A stretch of DNA of 64,000 bases from Spirosoma fluviale (GTDB taxonomy: Bacteria; Bacteroidota; Bacteroidia; Cytophagales; Spirosomataceae), in the NCBI GenBank assembly GCA_945883625.1, contig CAMCXW010000003.1, positions 1 to 64,000 on the forward strand, in the 5' to 3' direction. Under the pieces are notes generated by a model that saw only the letters and a program-made list of their open reading frames with translations, was not told where the DNA came from and ran no database searches. The translations under genes and the position numbers were made by a program. Positions 47,571 through 56,084 of the stretch are shown here, in pieces (positions within the stretch are counted from its first letter, which is position 1; each line of letters opens with the position of its first letter).

Positions 47571-49172
47571 GTTCATGTAAGCTTGTAATTCCTCCGTATT
47601 TTTAGTTGAAGCGGTACAAATTTCTAAGATTTTAGCTCGATTGCTTGGCTCAAAAAAATGTCTTAGTTCTTGATTTAATTCATTCCAATTATGAGCTTCG
47701 AAGTAGTCTATTCCAGCATCTATAGCTGTATTTTTAGCTTTAAATGACTGATGCGTTATCATAAATTCACCCAGCTCTGGCAGGACTTTAGCTCCATCTA
47801 ATATGCCAAAGATTCCTCCACCAGCATTGTTGAAAATGATGATACGAACATTCGAACCTACATACGAATTCCAAAGTGCATTTCGGTCGTATTGAAAAGC
47901 CACATCACCTATCAGCGAGATAACTAATTTTGTTGTTTTTTGGCTCGCTCCAATCGCCGTGCTTAGACATCCATCGATTCCACTAGTACCTCGATTGGAA
48001 AACACTTCAGTTTGAGTAAATACTTTTTCCGTCCAGTTGATGTATCGAATAGCCAATGAATTTGCCACATGAACCTCCGAATTTGGTGAGTCAATGGCGC
48101 CAATCAATCGGTTATAAATAACTATTTCGGACCAGCTTTCTTTTTTAAAATACGCGCCCTGTATATCCTCTATCCTGTTTTTGGCACTATTTATAGCCGA
48201 CACCCCCCTCAGGGTTTGTTGGCACAATGATTCTAAAACCGAGTTTGTTTCTGCATGAACTACCCTTGTTAGACATTGAAATGGATTAGGTTTTCCGATG
48301 GGATTGGGGTGCACTAACCATGATGCTTTGGGCTTATGGGTTCTTAGAAATTGTTTAATGCGTTTGCTAACAAACGATTTACCAAAATGAATATGAAATT
48401 CTGGTTGGAACGAAGATAAATTCGCTTCATTAGCCCAAATTAAATCATGATGCAGTTGGCATTCCGAAGGTAGATTTGCTGTTGCATCACCTACAACGGG
48501 TATCCCCTTAAGCGCCAATTGGGCAAATAATTTATTCTCAGCTTGATTGAATTGTCTTTGGCCAACGGTGATAAGTAGTGAAGCATCTGGATTTACATCA
48601 AAATCGGTATCTAATTCAGGGGTTTTATAGGCTTCAACTGCCTGAGGTTCCCGAATTTGCGGTAATGCCTCTCCGCTTGTTGGATAAAACGGCTCAGCAA
48701 TGGGTATATTCATGTGTACTGGCCCTTGTGGAAATGCCATGGCTTTCTCCACGAGCTGATTTGGTTGATAGGGAATGAAGCTTTCGGCATGTTTGACATG
48801 CTTGCCGAATAGATTTTCCTGATAGATAGTCTGACCATCCCACTGACCAATCCATTCGGCTGGTCGGTCTGCTGTTAACACAATGATTGGAACTTCTTGA
48901 AAGAATGCTTCGGCTATAGCCGGAGCGAAATTGAGACCCGCAGATCCAGATGTACAGCAGAGTATAACTGGTTTTTTCGTTTTCAATGCGCGACCGAGAC
49001 CAAAGAAACCACCAGAACGTTCATCTGAAATGGAATAGCAATGAAATCCACCGTGGCGAACTAAGGCCAACATAATAGGTGCGTTTCGAGAACCTGGGCA
49101 TATAATTGCCTCATTTACACCTTGTTGGTGCAAACCATCAATCAAATCCACAAGTCCATCAGGGTATGCCAT
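47556..49172 (-). CDS. menD: SEPHCHC synthase (menaquinone biosynthesis)
   Basis: Thiamine-diphosphate enzyme that joins 2-oxoglutarate to isochorismate in menaquinone synthesis. The 538 residues show the catalytic Glu in ISDERSGGFFGLG, ILTADRPAEWIGQWDGQTI, and the ThDP/magnesium motif GDVAFQYDRNALWN...NNAGGG. ATG 49172 is chosen; the frame's first ATG at 49190 lies in the loop of the rpoD terminator. The enzyme fits a respiring, menaquinone-using Bacteroidota. Other men genes are not in view. Confidence 0.93.
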   Translation of the reverse strand: MAYPDGLVDLIDGLHQQGVNEAIICPGSRNAPIMLALVRHGGFHCYSISDERSGGFFGLGRALKTKKPVILCCTSGSAGLNFAPAIAEAFFQEVPIIVLTADRPAEWIGQWDGQTIYQENLFGKHVKHAESFIPYQPNQLVEKAMAFPQGPVHMNIPIAEPFYPTSGEALPQIREPQAVEAYKTPELDTDFDVNPDASLLITVGQRQFNQAENKLFAQLALKGIPVVGDATANLPSECQLHHDLIWANEANLSSFQPEFHIHFGKSFVSKRIKQFLRTHKPKASWLVHPNPIGKPNPFQCLTRVVHAETNSVLESLCQQTLRGVSAINSAKNRIEDIQGAYFKKESWSEIVIYNRLIGAIDSPNSEVHVANSLAIRYINWTEKVFTQTEVFSNRGTSGIDGCLSTAIGASQKTTKLVISLIGDVAFQYDRNALWNSYVGSNVRIIIFNNAGGGIFGILDGAKVLPELGEFMITHQSFKAKNTAIDAGIDYFEAHNWNELNQELRHFFEPSNRAKILEICTASTKNTEELQAYMNLFKH

Positions 49173-49175
49173 AGC

Positions 49176-49201
49176 AAAAAAAAGCCTCATAAGAGGCTTT
49201 T
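49176..49201 (-). terminator. Intrinsic terminator of rpoD, abutting menD
   Basis: On the minus strand AAAGCCTC-TTAT-GAGGCTTT followed by T, then GCT and the menD ATG. No room remains for a separate menD leader. Confidence 0.82.
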
Positions 49202-49204
49202 GAT

Positions 49205-50068
49205 TTATCCAAGATAAGTTTTTAGGGCTTTACTACGTGACGTATGACGGAGGCGGCGAATCGCTTTCTCTTTAATTTGTCTTACGCGTTCGCGTGTTAG
49301 GTTGAATTTTTCACCGATTTCCTCTAGGGTCATCGCGTGCTCACCATTTAAGCCAAAATATAATGTAACGACATCAGCTTCCCGTTGGGTTAACGTAGAC
49401 AATGCTCGCTGAACTTCGCGACGTAATGAATCGTTGATTAAACCCGAATCTGGCTTATCCTCTGAATCATTTTCTAAAACGTCTAACAATGAATTTTCTT
49501 CACCTTGAACGAATGGTGCGTCCATAGAAACGTGCCGACCAGAAATCTTTAGGGTATCGACAACTTCGCCGGTGGAAATTTCCAATACTTCGGCTAATTC
49601 TTCTGGAGAAGGCTCACGTTCAAATTTTTGCTCAAGTTCAGAAAAAGTTTTCGAGATTTTATTTAGTGATCCTACGCGGTTCAATGGCAAACGAACGATA
49701 CGAGATTGTTCAGCCAAAGCTTGTAAGATAGACTGACGAATCCACCATACAGCATATGAGATAAATTTAAATCCACGAGTTTCATCAAAACGTTGTGCTG
49801 CTTTGATCAAACCTAAGTTTCCTTCATTTATTAAGTCACCAAGGCTAAGACCTTGATTTTGGTATTGTTTAGCTACCGATACCACGAAACGTAAATTGGC
49901 TTTCGTCAAACGTTCTAATGATAACTGGTCTCCTTCTCGGATTTTTTGTGCGAGTATTACCTCTTCATCCGGTGTCAATAAATCCACCTTACCGATTTCC
50001 TGCAGGTATTTGTCAAGCGATTGACTTTCCCTGTTGGTAATTTGTTTGCTAATTTTTAGCTGTCTCAT
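49205..50068 (-). CDS. rpoD: Primary RNA polymerase sigma factor, Bacteroidota type
   Basis: A 287-residue sigma-70 lacking the long region 1.1 and non-conserved region, as in the phylum's primary sigma factor. Region 1.2 ([20 protein letters not shown]), region 2 ([27 protein letters not shown]), region 3 and region 4 ([28 protein letters not shown]) are all present. It should read the TAnnTTTG promoters listed here. Follows pnp, with a perfect 11-bp hairpin in the gap; a terminator separates it from menD. Confidence 0.95.
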   Translation of the reverse strand: MRQLKISKQITNRESQSLDKYLQEIGKVDLLTPDEEVILAQKIREGDQLSLERLTKANLRFVVSVAKQYQNQGLSLGDLINEGNLGLIKAAQRFDETRGFKFISYAVWWIRQSILQALAEQSRIVRLPLNRVGSLNKISKTFSELEQKFEREPSPEELAEVLEISTGEVVDTLKISGRHVSMDAPFVQGEENSLLDVLENDSEDKPDSGLINDSLRREVQRALSTLTQREADVVTLYFGLNGEHAMTLEEIGEKFNLTRERVRQIKEKAIRRLRHTSRSKALKTYLG

Positions 50069-50088
50069 AGGATTTTACAACAGATTGA

Positions 50089-50115
50089 ATGGGCAAAAGG
50101 TTTTCTTTTGCCCAT
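50089..50115. other. Perfect 11-bp hairpin between pnp and rpoD
   Basis: ATGGGCAAAAG (50089-50099) pairs exactly with CTTTTGCCCAT (50105-50115) over a 5-base loop. In the direction of transcription no T-run follows, so it is not a classical terminator. It may protect or process the pnp-rpoD transcript. Confidence 0.65.
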
Positions 50116-50122
50116 AAATAAT

Positions 50123-52258
50123 TTATTCAGCGCTTGCTTCTGGTTTTGGTAGTAGTGCTTTTGCAGAAAGACGGAATTTACCCGTTTTCTTATCTACTTC
50201 TACCAATTTAACCTGAACTCGATCTCCTTCTTTGAAAACACCGTCCATCGTTTCAATGCGATCCCATGAAATTTCAGAGATGTGCAACAAACCGTCTTTT
50301 CCCGGTAAGAACTCAACAAAAGCACCAAACGCTTGAATGTTTTTCACTTTTCCTTCATAGATTTCGCCTACTTCTGGAAGTGTAACGATTCCTTTCACCA
50401 TGCGAACCGCATGTGCCATAGCATCTCCATTTGAAGAGAATATACTTACGTATCCTCCGTCTTCTTTTTCTTCGATGGTTACTGTGGCACCGGATTGCTT
50501 TTGGATATCTTGAACAACTTTACCACCTGGCCCGATTACTGAACCGATTTGATCTTTTTGGATCTTAATAACGGTAGCACGTGGAGTTTGTGGCTTGAAT
50601 TCTTCACGAACGGCAGGCATAGCCTTTTTCATTTCATTCAAAATATGCAAACGGCCTTCTTTGGCTTGCGTTAACGCTTCAGCTAAAACTTCGTATGACA
50701 AACCTTGAACCTTAATGTCCATTTGGCAAGCTGTGATTCCGTTTTCAGTTCCTGTTACTTTGAAGTCCATATCACCTAGGTGATCCTCATCTCCTAAAAT
50801 ATCGGAAAGAACTGCATATTTTCCAGTTTTTGCATCCGAGATTAAACCCATTGCAATACCTGAAACTGGCGCTTTGATTTTAACACCAGCATCCATAAGG
50901 GCTAATGTTCCTGCGCACACTGTTGCCATCGACGAAGAACCATTTGATTCCAAGATGTCTGAGACAATACGTAATGTGTACGGAAAATCTTCCATTTTTG
51001 GAAGAACCTTACGAATCGCACGCATGGCCAAGTTACCATGTCCTACTTCACGTCGTCCTACCCCACGATTTGGCTTAACTTCTCCTGTTGAGAAACCTGG
51101 GAAATTGTAGTGCAACATAAATTTATTGTATCCCTGCGTCATTGGTTGATCGATGATTTGCTCATCCATCTTAGTTCCAAGCGTGACTGTAGTCAAAGAT
51201 TGTGTTTCTCCACGAGTAAACACTGAAGAACCGTGCGGAGTAGGTAAATAATCTACTTCACACGTGATTTGACGTATTTCGTTCAATTTACGGCCATCTA
51301 AACGGTAGCGCTCTTGCAAAACTAGTTGGCGAGCTGCTTCTTTTTCGATATCGTGTAAATATGTTTTTGCTAACGAAAGGTTAACCAAATGATCTTCAGG
51401 CAACGAAGCGATAAATTCATCTACGATGGCTTTGAAGCCAGCTTTACGCTCCTCTTTCTTTGGATTAGCTAATTTAGCTACTGCCAAATACTTCTCGTAG
51501 TAGTTTTTCCACAATTCAGCACGCAACTCTTCGTTGTGTGATTCGTGTGAATACGTACGTTTTTCTGTTTTTCCACACGCTTCAGTTAACTCATTTAATG
51601 CCTTACATTGAATTTTGATGGCATCATGTGCGATGCGTAAAGCTTCTAACATTTCTGTTTCTGAAACTTCATCTCCTTCACCTTCGACCATTAAAATATC
51701 GTTTGCATTTGCAGCAACAATTAATTCTAGGCTGGCGCCGGCTAATTCGCTAACGCTCGGGTTGACTTTATATGTACCATTGATTTTTGCGACACGTACC
51801 TCAGAAATAGGTCCGTTGAACGGAATATCTGATACGGCTAGAGCAGCAGCAGCTGCTAGGCCAACAAAAGCATCTGGTAAAACTTCAGCATCACCTGAAA
51901 TTAAGTTGATCAAAACTTGAACATCTGCATGATAATCATCCGGGAAAGTAGGACGTAATGCACGGTCTACTAAACGCGAGATAAGGATTTCATAATCAGA
52001 AAGACGGGCCTCTCTTTTTAAGAAAGAACCTGGAATACGTCCGTTAGACGCAAATTTTTCTTGATAATCTACAGATAATGGAAGGAAATCTACTCCTTCT
52101 TTGGCCTCTTTGTTTGCTACCACAGTGGCTAGCAACATCATATTTCCTGACTTTATGACAACAGCTCCATCCGCTTGCTTGGCTAATTTGCCAGTTTCAA
52201 TTTGGATTTCCTTGCCATCTGGCATCGAAATATGCTTTGTAATGATGTTAAATGACAT
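50123..52258 (-). CDS. pnp: Polyribonucleotide nucleotidyltransferase
   Basis: PNPase, 711 residues, degrades RNA from the 3' end with phosphate. Two RNase PH domains (residues about 10-230 and 320-540; [36 protein letters not shown]), a KH domain (about 555-615; [12 protein letters not shown]) and an S1 domain (about 625-695; [20 protein letters not shown]). It follows rpsO, the same order as in E. coli, with a terminator between the two. Confidence 0.97.
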   Translation of the reverse strand: MSFNIITKHISMPDGKEIQIETGKLAKQADGAVVIKSGNMMLLATVVANKEAKEGVDFLPLSVDYQEKFASNGRIPGSFLKREARLSDYEILISRLVDRALRPTFPDDYHADVQVLINLISGDAEVLPDAFVGLAAAAALAVSDIPFNGPISEVRVAKINGTYKVNPSVSELAGASLELIVAANANDILMVEGEGDEVSETEMLEALRIAHDAIKIQCKALNELTEACGKTEKRTYSHESHNEELRAELWKNYYEKYLAVAKLANPKKEERKAGFKAIVDEFIASLPEDHLVNLSLAKTYLHDIEKEAARQLVLQERYRLDGRKLNEIRQITCEVDYLPTPHGSSVFTRGETQSLTTVTLGTKMDEQIIDQPMTQGYNKFMLHYNFPGFSTGEVKPNRGVGRREVGHGNLAMRAIRKVLPKMEDFPYTLRIVSDILESNGSSSMATVCAGTLALMDAGVKIKAPVSGIAMGLISDAKTGKYAVLSDILGDEDHLGDMDFKVTGTENGITACQMDIKVQGLSYEVLAEALTQAKEGRLHILNEMKKAMPAVREEFKPQTPRATVIKIQKDQIGSVIGPGGKVVQDIQKQSGATVTIEEKEDGGYVSIFSSNGDAMAHAVRMVKGIVTLPEVGEIYEGKVKNIQAFGAFVEFLPGKDGLLHISEISWDRIETMDGVFKEGDRVQVKLVEVDKKTGKFRLSAKALLPKPEASAE

Positions 52259-52339
52259 ACGTTTCGGATAAATTTTTCACGCAACCTCGCGTGAAGAAGT
52301 GTAATGTTTGAAGAATTCAAACGGAGTAAATTAAATAAA

Positions 52340-52367
52340 ACAGGGCTCCATCGACATGAAACCCTGT
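52340..52367 (-). terminator. Terminator after rpsO
   Basis: On the minus strand ACAGGGTTTC pairs with GGAGCCCTGT (two G-U pairs), followed by TTTTATTTAATTT. The tail is interrupted by A, so termination may be partial and allow read-through into pnp. Confidence 0.65.
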
Positions 52368-52375
52368 TGAATTGT

Positions 52376-52651
52376 TTACTTACGAATTCCTAATTCAGCG
52401 ATAATCGCACGGTAACGAGAAATCTCAGTACGTGTAAGGTAATCAAGTAAGCGACGACGCTTACCTACTAATTTTAAAAGTCCCAAGCGTGTGCTATGGT
52501 CTTTTTTGTTCTTCTTTAGGTGCTCAGTCAAATGATTGATTCTGAAAGTGAATAACGCAATTTGCGACTCAGCAGAACCAGTATCGATTTTAGACTTTGC
52601 ATTCCCTTTTGATTCGAAAATCTCTTGTTTTACTTCGGGTGACAAATACAT
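52376..52651 (-). CDS. rpsO: 30S ribosomal protein S15
   Basis: Ribosomal small-subunit protein of 91 residues that binds 16S rRNA early in assembly. Its sequence has the S15 core: [42 protein letters not shown] in the same order, with [22 protein letters not shown] at the end. A strong promoter lies upstream. rpsO-pnp order is conserved across bacteria. Confidence 0.97.
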   Translation of the reverse strand: MYLSPEVKQEIFESKGNAKSKIDTGSAESQIALFTFRINHLTEHLKKNKKDHSTRLGLLKLVGKRRRLLDYLTRTEISRYRAIIAELGIRK

Positions 52652-52687
52652 CTTTTACCAGTTTATTATGTTTGAAAAATTAATCCA

Positions 52688-52719
52688 CAAAAGTACTTCA
52701 ATTAATCTAGAATTGCAAA
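52688..52719 (-). promoter_or_regulatory. Promoter of rpsO
   Basis: On the minus strand TTTG (52719-52716), 20-base spacer, TACTTTTG (52695-52688), both exact; 36 bases before the rpsO ATG. Confidence 0.72.
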
Positions 52720-54150
52720 TCAAATGGGGCGTTGCCATTTTTGTTTAAAGCGACTCCAAATAACCAAATAATTATCTGCTTCGAATAAGCGAGAGTCATT
52801 CACTGCGATGCGTAGAAAGTAGATTCCTATGAGCGTTAGGATGGTATTTGAAATCCATGCTCCGATTTCCAAGAGGACTTTCCCCTCTTTTGCCATCTTG
52901 TCGCCTTGCTGGCTCATGATGTACATCAAGATAAAAAAGGACACGGCTACGACGACAGGAATGCCAAATCCTCCTTTTTTGATGATGGCGCCTAATGGTG
53001 CACCGATAAGAAACATAATTAAAATAGCGAGTGAGGTCGTGAATTTTCTGTGCCATTCCAACCGTGTTTTCAATAGTTTATCTTGTCTTGATTCCAAATT
53101 CACACGATTCGTTTCACCAAATACTTCCATGTTGGTGATCTGCTGATCCACCAAATCATATAAATCTCTATTTCTTTTTTTTACTCCTGAATCGATTCGT
53201 GCAGCAACCCAGTTGGTTTTTTTCAAGGTCTTAAATGAATAACGAACGGGGTGAAAGAAATAAATAAAATTAGGCCCACATGCCTTGGGAAAGCCATTTT
53301 TGATATTTTTAATCACATGTCGCAGGGAATCTTCGTCTTCATCGAGTTGCACGTTGCTTCGCATTATTTCATGGTGGGCAAATTGGTTGTCCTCTGTTTT
53401 GTGCATGTCAAAAGCTTCAAGTGACATGACAATTTTACTCTTTTTGAAATGGTGTAATGCCAAATCAGTTGCATTTAAATTACTTCCTCGATCGGCGTCC
53501 TCTACGTAGTCTTTTCCATTAAATAGCTCGAAAATGAGGTATTTTTTATTTAAAATGGTGTACATCTGAGCTGAATCTGCAAGTGTGACATGGCGATTTC
53601 CATCATTGTGGGTATGATCGTAAATAATAAGGCTTTTAAGCGTTTTATTATCGGGATATTTTTTCGCCACTTTAATTGAATATCCGGGTAAGTCTGAATA
53701 GAAAATCCCTTCTTTGATATTCAAGGTAGTTTTGGTGGTTTTTATATCGTAAAGTAGTCCCCAACCTTTTAAATTGGCCCAGGGTAATGCCACATTATTA
53801 AACCAAAACATGAAAATACTTAGGCCAATGGCCGCAATGAAAATAGGTCGCATGATGCGGTTAATGGATATACCGGCACTTTTAAGTGCTGTCAACTCGA
53901 AATTTTCACCTAATTTCCCGAAGGTCATCAGGGAAGAAAGTAAGACGGATAATGGTAAAGCTAATGGTAAAGTAATGAGCGAAAAGTAGAAGAATAATTC
54001 GACGTAAACAAAGAAGCCTAGGTCTTTCCCAAATAGGTCAGAGAAGTAAAAGAGAACTAATCGGAGGAGGAAAATAAAAATGACTACCAGGGTGGTAAGC
54101 GCAAAAGGCCCCCAAAATGCTTGTAATACGAGTTTGTCAATTTTACGCAT
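52720..54150 (-). CDS. LptF/LptG-family permease
   Basis: A 476-residue inner-membrane component of the lipopolysaccharide export ABC system. Three N-terminal and three C-terminal hydrophobic segments flank a beta-rich periplasmic jellyroll (residues about 130-340), as in LptF/G. LALPLSVLLSSLMTFGKLGENFELTALKSAGIS is the family's conserved coupling region. Only one such gene is here; the partner gene and the ATPase LptB are elsewhere. It starts one base after the START-like gene's stop. Confidence 0.9.
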   Translation of the reverse strand: MRKIDKLVLQAFWGPFALTTLVVIFIFLLRLVLFYFSDLFGKDLGFFVYVELFFYFSLITLPLALPLSVLLSSLMTFGKLGENFELTALKSAGISINRIMRPIFIAAIGLSIFMFWFNNVALPWANLKGWGLLYDIKTTKTTLNIKEGIFYSDLPGYSIKVAKKYPDNKTLKSLIIYDHTHNDGNRHVTLADSAQMYTILNKKYLIFELFNGKDYVEDADRGSNLNATDLALHHFKKSKIVMSLEAFDMHKTEDNQFAHHEIMRSNVQLDEDEDSLRHVIKNIKNGFPKACGPNFIYFFHPVRYSFKTLKKTNWVAARIDSGVKKRNRDLYDLVDQQITNMEVFGETNRVNLESRQDKLLKTRLEWHRKFTTSLAILIMFLIGAPLGAIIKKGGFGIPVVVAVSFFILMYIMSQQGDKMAKEGKVLLEIGAWISNTILTLIGIYFLRIAVNDSRLFEADNYLVIWSRFKQKWQRPI

Positions 54151-54151
54151 A

Positions 54152-54544
54152 CTAACTTCCGACTATTTCTTTTAGTTTATCCGTAAGATAGTCCCATAAT
54201 TCTTGCGCGTCAGCAGGACTTTTGAACGTTGATGCGCTGTCGTATATTTTCAAATAAGTGGCGTTGGTTAATTCACTTACATCGAGTTTAATTTCAATGA
54301 ATGCGCTTAAAGGTGCTTGATCGGCACTGGAAAAGTCGAATTTAACGGATTTGTTAACTTTATTTTGGACTAAATGTCCCGTGTGGGTTTCGTCGTCCCA
54401 GTTGAATATGAACAGCTCTGAATTTTTGACGGTTACTTTTTCCGCAAACCACTGCTGAAGCCCGGAAGCGGAACTGATATACGGATAAAGTACTTTTGGA
54501 GAGGCTTTTATCTCATATTCGAATTCAAAATGTTGCTGTCCCAT
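54152..54544 (-). CDS. START-like domain protein
   Basis: A 130-residue protein of the START-like/AHSA1 helix-grip fold (FEFEYEIKASPKVLYPYISSASGLQQWFAEKV; C-terminal helix FKSPADAQELWDYLTDKLKEIV). Such proteins bind hydrophobic ligands; no specific ligand can be named. It is co-transcribed with the LptF/G permease, so a lipid-related role is plausible. Promoter just upstream. Confidence 0.85.
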   Translation of the reverse strand: MGQQHFEFEYEIKASPKVLYPYISSASGLQQWFAEKVTVKNSELFIFNWDDETHTGHLVQNKVNKSVKFDFSSADQAPLSAFIEIKLDVSELTNATYLKIYDSASTFKSPADAQELWDYLTDKLKEIVGS

Positions 54545-54567
54545 GTGCCTACTTTTATTGATACAAA

Positions 54568-54598
54568 CAAAGGTAAACTATCTTGCCTAATTCCCAAA
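54568..54598 (-). promoter_or_regulatory. Promoter of the START-like/lptFG operon
   Basis: On the minus strand TTTG (54598-54595), 19-base spacer, TACCTTTG (54575-54568), exact, 23 bases before the ATG. Confidence 0.7.
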
Positions 54599-54631
54599 TC
54601 TGTCCCAAATTTAATAAGTATTCATAAAATA

Positions 54632-54663
54632 TTTGTGACTGTACTAGCTTTCAACTACATTTG
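54632..54663 (+). promoter_or_regulatory. Promoter of tRNA-Met
   Basis: TTTG (54632-54635), 20-base spacer, TACATTTG (54656-54663), exact. The tRNA begins 12 bases after the box, as expected for a short leader. Confidence 0.7.
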
Positions 54664-54674
54664 CACCATGTTTT

Positions 54675-54748
54675 GGCGGGGTAGCTCAGATGGTTAGAGC
54701 GTTGGATTCATAACCCAAAGGTCGGCAGTTCGATTCTGCTCCCCGCTA
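54675..54748 (+). tRNA. tRNA-Met (CAT), elongator type
   Basis: A 74-base cloverleaf. Acceptor GGCGGGG pairs with CCCCGCT (G1-U72 wobble), discriminator A, D-arm TAGCTCAG...AGAGC, anticodon loop TTCATAA (CAT), T-arm GGCAG-TTCGATT-CTGCT. CCA is not encoded. The G1-U72 pair and A-C at the stem end are usual for the Bacteroidota elongator Met tRNA; tRNA-Ile(CAT) cannot be fully excluded. Confidence 0.93.
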
Positions 54749-54758
54749 CAAAAAAAAG

Positions 54759-54782
54759 ACCTTGCTTTGCGAGGTTTTTTTT
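54759..54782 (+). terminator. Terminator of tRNA-Met
   Basis: ACCTTGC-TTT-GCGAGGT followed by eight T. It runs straight into the heptad repeat at 54783. Confidence 0.82.
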
Positions 54783-54826
54783 AGACGTTAGACGCTAGAC
54801 TCTGGACGTTAGACTCTGGATACGCG
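54783..54826. repeat. GAC-heptad repeat, six units
   Basis: GAC starts at 54784, 54791, 54798, 54805 and 54812, then GAT at 54819: exact period 7. Units alternate GACGTTA, GACGCTA and GACTCTG. It follows a tRNA terminator and ends 7 bases from the dCMP deaminase stop, with a CGCG core just after. Confidence 0.8.
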
Positions 54827-54832
54827 TCTCTA

Positions 54833-55291
54833 CTATATATCCTTGTAGGCAATGGCCTCTACCCCAAATTTACGTAAGAAATCGACTCCTTCGTCGGAGG
54901 CTAAGCCTTTGTAAGCAGCGTAGCTATTGAGGTAAATCACACGTTTAATTTTCATGCTGTAGATGATGCGTGCGCACGAAATGCAGGGGGAAAGTGTCAC
55001 GTAGATGGTTGATCCTTCAATAGAAGCACCATTTTTTGAGGCATATAAAATGGCATTTTGTTCTGCATGTAGGGCAAGTGAACATGATCCTTTTGAATCT
55101 TTTGGACATCCGCCTTCTTCATGAAAATCTTCGTCACAATTATGTGTTCCTTGGGGCGGCCCATTATACCCTATTGAAATGATTCGGGTATCTTTGGTCA
55201 GCACCGCTCCTACTTGCGCGCGCGTACAATGCGAACGTAAGGCTAATTTTTCCGCAAGCTCCATGTAAATGGAATCGAAGGTTGGTTTCAT
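54833..55291 (-). CDS. dCMP deaminase (ComEB-like)
   Basis: Zinc deaminase that turns dCMP into dUMP for thymidylate synthesis. The 152 residues have HAEQNAI (His75 zinc, Glu77 catalytic) and SPCISCA (Cys103, Cys106 zinc), plus the extra HNCDEDFHEEGGCP loop of dCMP deaminases. It is enclosed by heptad-repeat arrays on both sides. It may be co-transcribed with the FKBP gene, 84 bases upstream. Confidence 0.93.
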   Translation of the reverse strand: MKPTFDSIYMELAEKLALRSHCTRAQVGAVLTKDTRIISIGYNGPPQGTHNCDEDFHEEGGCPKDSKGSCSLALHAEQNAILYASKNGASIEGSTIYVTLSPCISCARIIYSMKIKRVIYLNSYAAYKGLASDEGVDFLRKFGVEAIAYKDI

Positions 55292-55293
55292 AA

Positions 55294-55335
55294 TTGGACG
55301 TCAGACGTTGGACGTTAGACGCTGGACAGCAGATT
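55294..55335. repeat. GAC-heptad repeat, six units (left arm of hairpin)
   Basis: GAC starts at 55297, 55304, 55311, 55318 and 55325, with GAT at 55332: exact period 7. It forms a near-perfect inverted pair with 55342-55368. Confidence 0.8.
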
Positions 55336-55341
55336 ATAAAG

Positions 55342-55368
55342 CTAACGTCTAATGTCCAACGTCTAAAG
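55342..55368. repeat. GAC-heptad repeat, inverted arm
   Basis: GTC at 55347, 55354 and 55361 (period 7). Its reverse complement matches 55303-55326 at about 21 of 24 positions, so a long hairpin can form in the FKBP-dCMP deaminase intergenic RNA. No T-run follows. Confidence 0.78.
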
Positions 55369-55375
55369 TGTAATT

Positions 55376-55888
55376 TTAATGATGCACCCCGCCTTCGCCA
55401 TGCACGTGACCATGTGCAAGTTCGTCGGCAGTGGCCTCTCTTAGTTTAATGATTTTACCTGTAAAAATTAATTCTTTTTCTGCCAAAGGGTGGTTGAAAT
55501 CCATCATCACGTGATCGTCGCCGATAGACACTACTAGACCTTGCATGCGCTCACCTTGATCATCTGTCATGGGAATGTAATTACCTACGACAAGGATGTC
55601 GTCGGCTTTTTGTCCCTCAACTTCAAAGATGGATTTTGGTAATGATATGATGGCATTGGGATCTAGGTTACCGTAGGCATCTTCTGCCGCTATATTGAAA
55701 TTAAAGGTATCTCCAGCTTTCAGGCCCATTAAATTGGCTTCAAAGCTTTCAGGAAGTCCGCTTAATCCGTGGATAAATACCATTGGTTCGTTCTCATCTA
55801 CAATCTCAACAACGTCTGGTTGGCCATTTTCATCTGGGAAAGCAAGTTCATACGAGATAAAAACAACGGTCTTAGGTGCAATTTGCAT
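55376..55888 (-). CDS. FKBP-type peptidyl-prolyl isomerase, SlyD-like
   Basis: A 170-residue FKBP with an inserted-in-flap chaperone domain, as in SlyD (ELAFPDENGQP; FIHGLSGLPESFEANLMGLKAGD; AEDAYGNLDPNAI). The C terminus is His-rich (HGHVHGEGGVHH), which in SlyD binds nickel and other metals. Cytoplasmic, probably a folding helper and metal store. The ATG lies 24 bases after an exact -7 box. Confidence 0.93.
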   Translation of the reverse strand: MQIAPKTVVFISYELAFPDENGQPDVVEIVDENEPMVFIHGLSGLPESFEANLMGLKAGDTFNFNIAAEDAYGNLDPNAIISLPKSIFEVEGQKADDILVVGNYIPMTDDQGERMQGLVVSIGDDHVMMDFNHPLAEKELIFTGKIIKLREATADELAHGHVHGEGGVHH

Positions 55889-55911
55889 GTAATCATGTTT
55901 TGAATGAGGTT

Positions 55912-55919
55912 CAAAGGTA
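55912..55919 (-). promoter_or_regulatory. Promoter -7 box of the FKBP gene
   Basis: TACCTTTG on the minus strand, exact, 24 bases before ATG 55888. No -33 element is apparent. Confidence 0.5.
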
Positions 55920-55941
55920 AAGAAAAAGTCCGAAGGAGTAA

Positions 55942-55957
55942 AGTCGCTAGTCGCTAG
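55942..55957. repeat. Heptad repeat variant, left inverted arm
   Basis: GTC at 55943 and 55950 (period 7) in AGTCGCTAGTCGCTAG. It pairs with 56049-56064 at 15 of 16 positions, about 90 bases apart. Confidence 0.68.
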
Positions 55958-56032
55958 GTAAATTGGGTATTAAGTTAAATAGAATATTTCTTTCACTTCT
56001 GACTAAGAGTTAATCTCTACCCTAAAAATATT

Positions 56033-56040
56033 TATCTTTG
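56033..56040 (+). promoter_or_regulatory. Promoter -7 box of holA
   Basis: TATCTTTG, exact, 44 bases before ATG 56085. The heptad repeat at 56049 falls in the resulting leader. Confidence 0.5.
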
Positions 56041-56048
56041 GAAATTAA

Positions 56049-56074
56049 CTAGCGACTAGTGACTAGTGACTGAC
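56049..56074. repeat. Heptad repeat variant, right arm in the holA leader
   Basis: GAC at 56054, 56061 and 56068 (period 7; units GACTAGT). It lies between the holA -7 box and its ATG, so it would be transcribed. Confidence 0.7.
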
Positions 56075-56084
56075 AACTTGACTA

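Noticed and set aside
49172..49190. menD start at ATG 49190
   Set aside because: That ATG lies in the loop of the rpoD terminator, and its codons encode the stem and T-run (MRLFFA); the next ATG fits the MenD N terminus.
54783..56074. CRISPR array
   Set aside because: The repeats are short degenerate heptads with 4-base variable gaps, not 25-40 base repeats with unique spacers; no cas gene is near.
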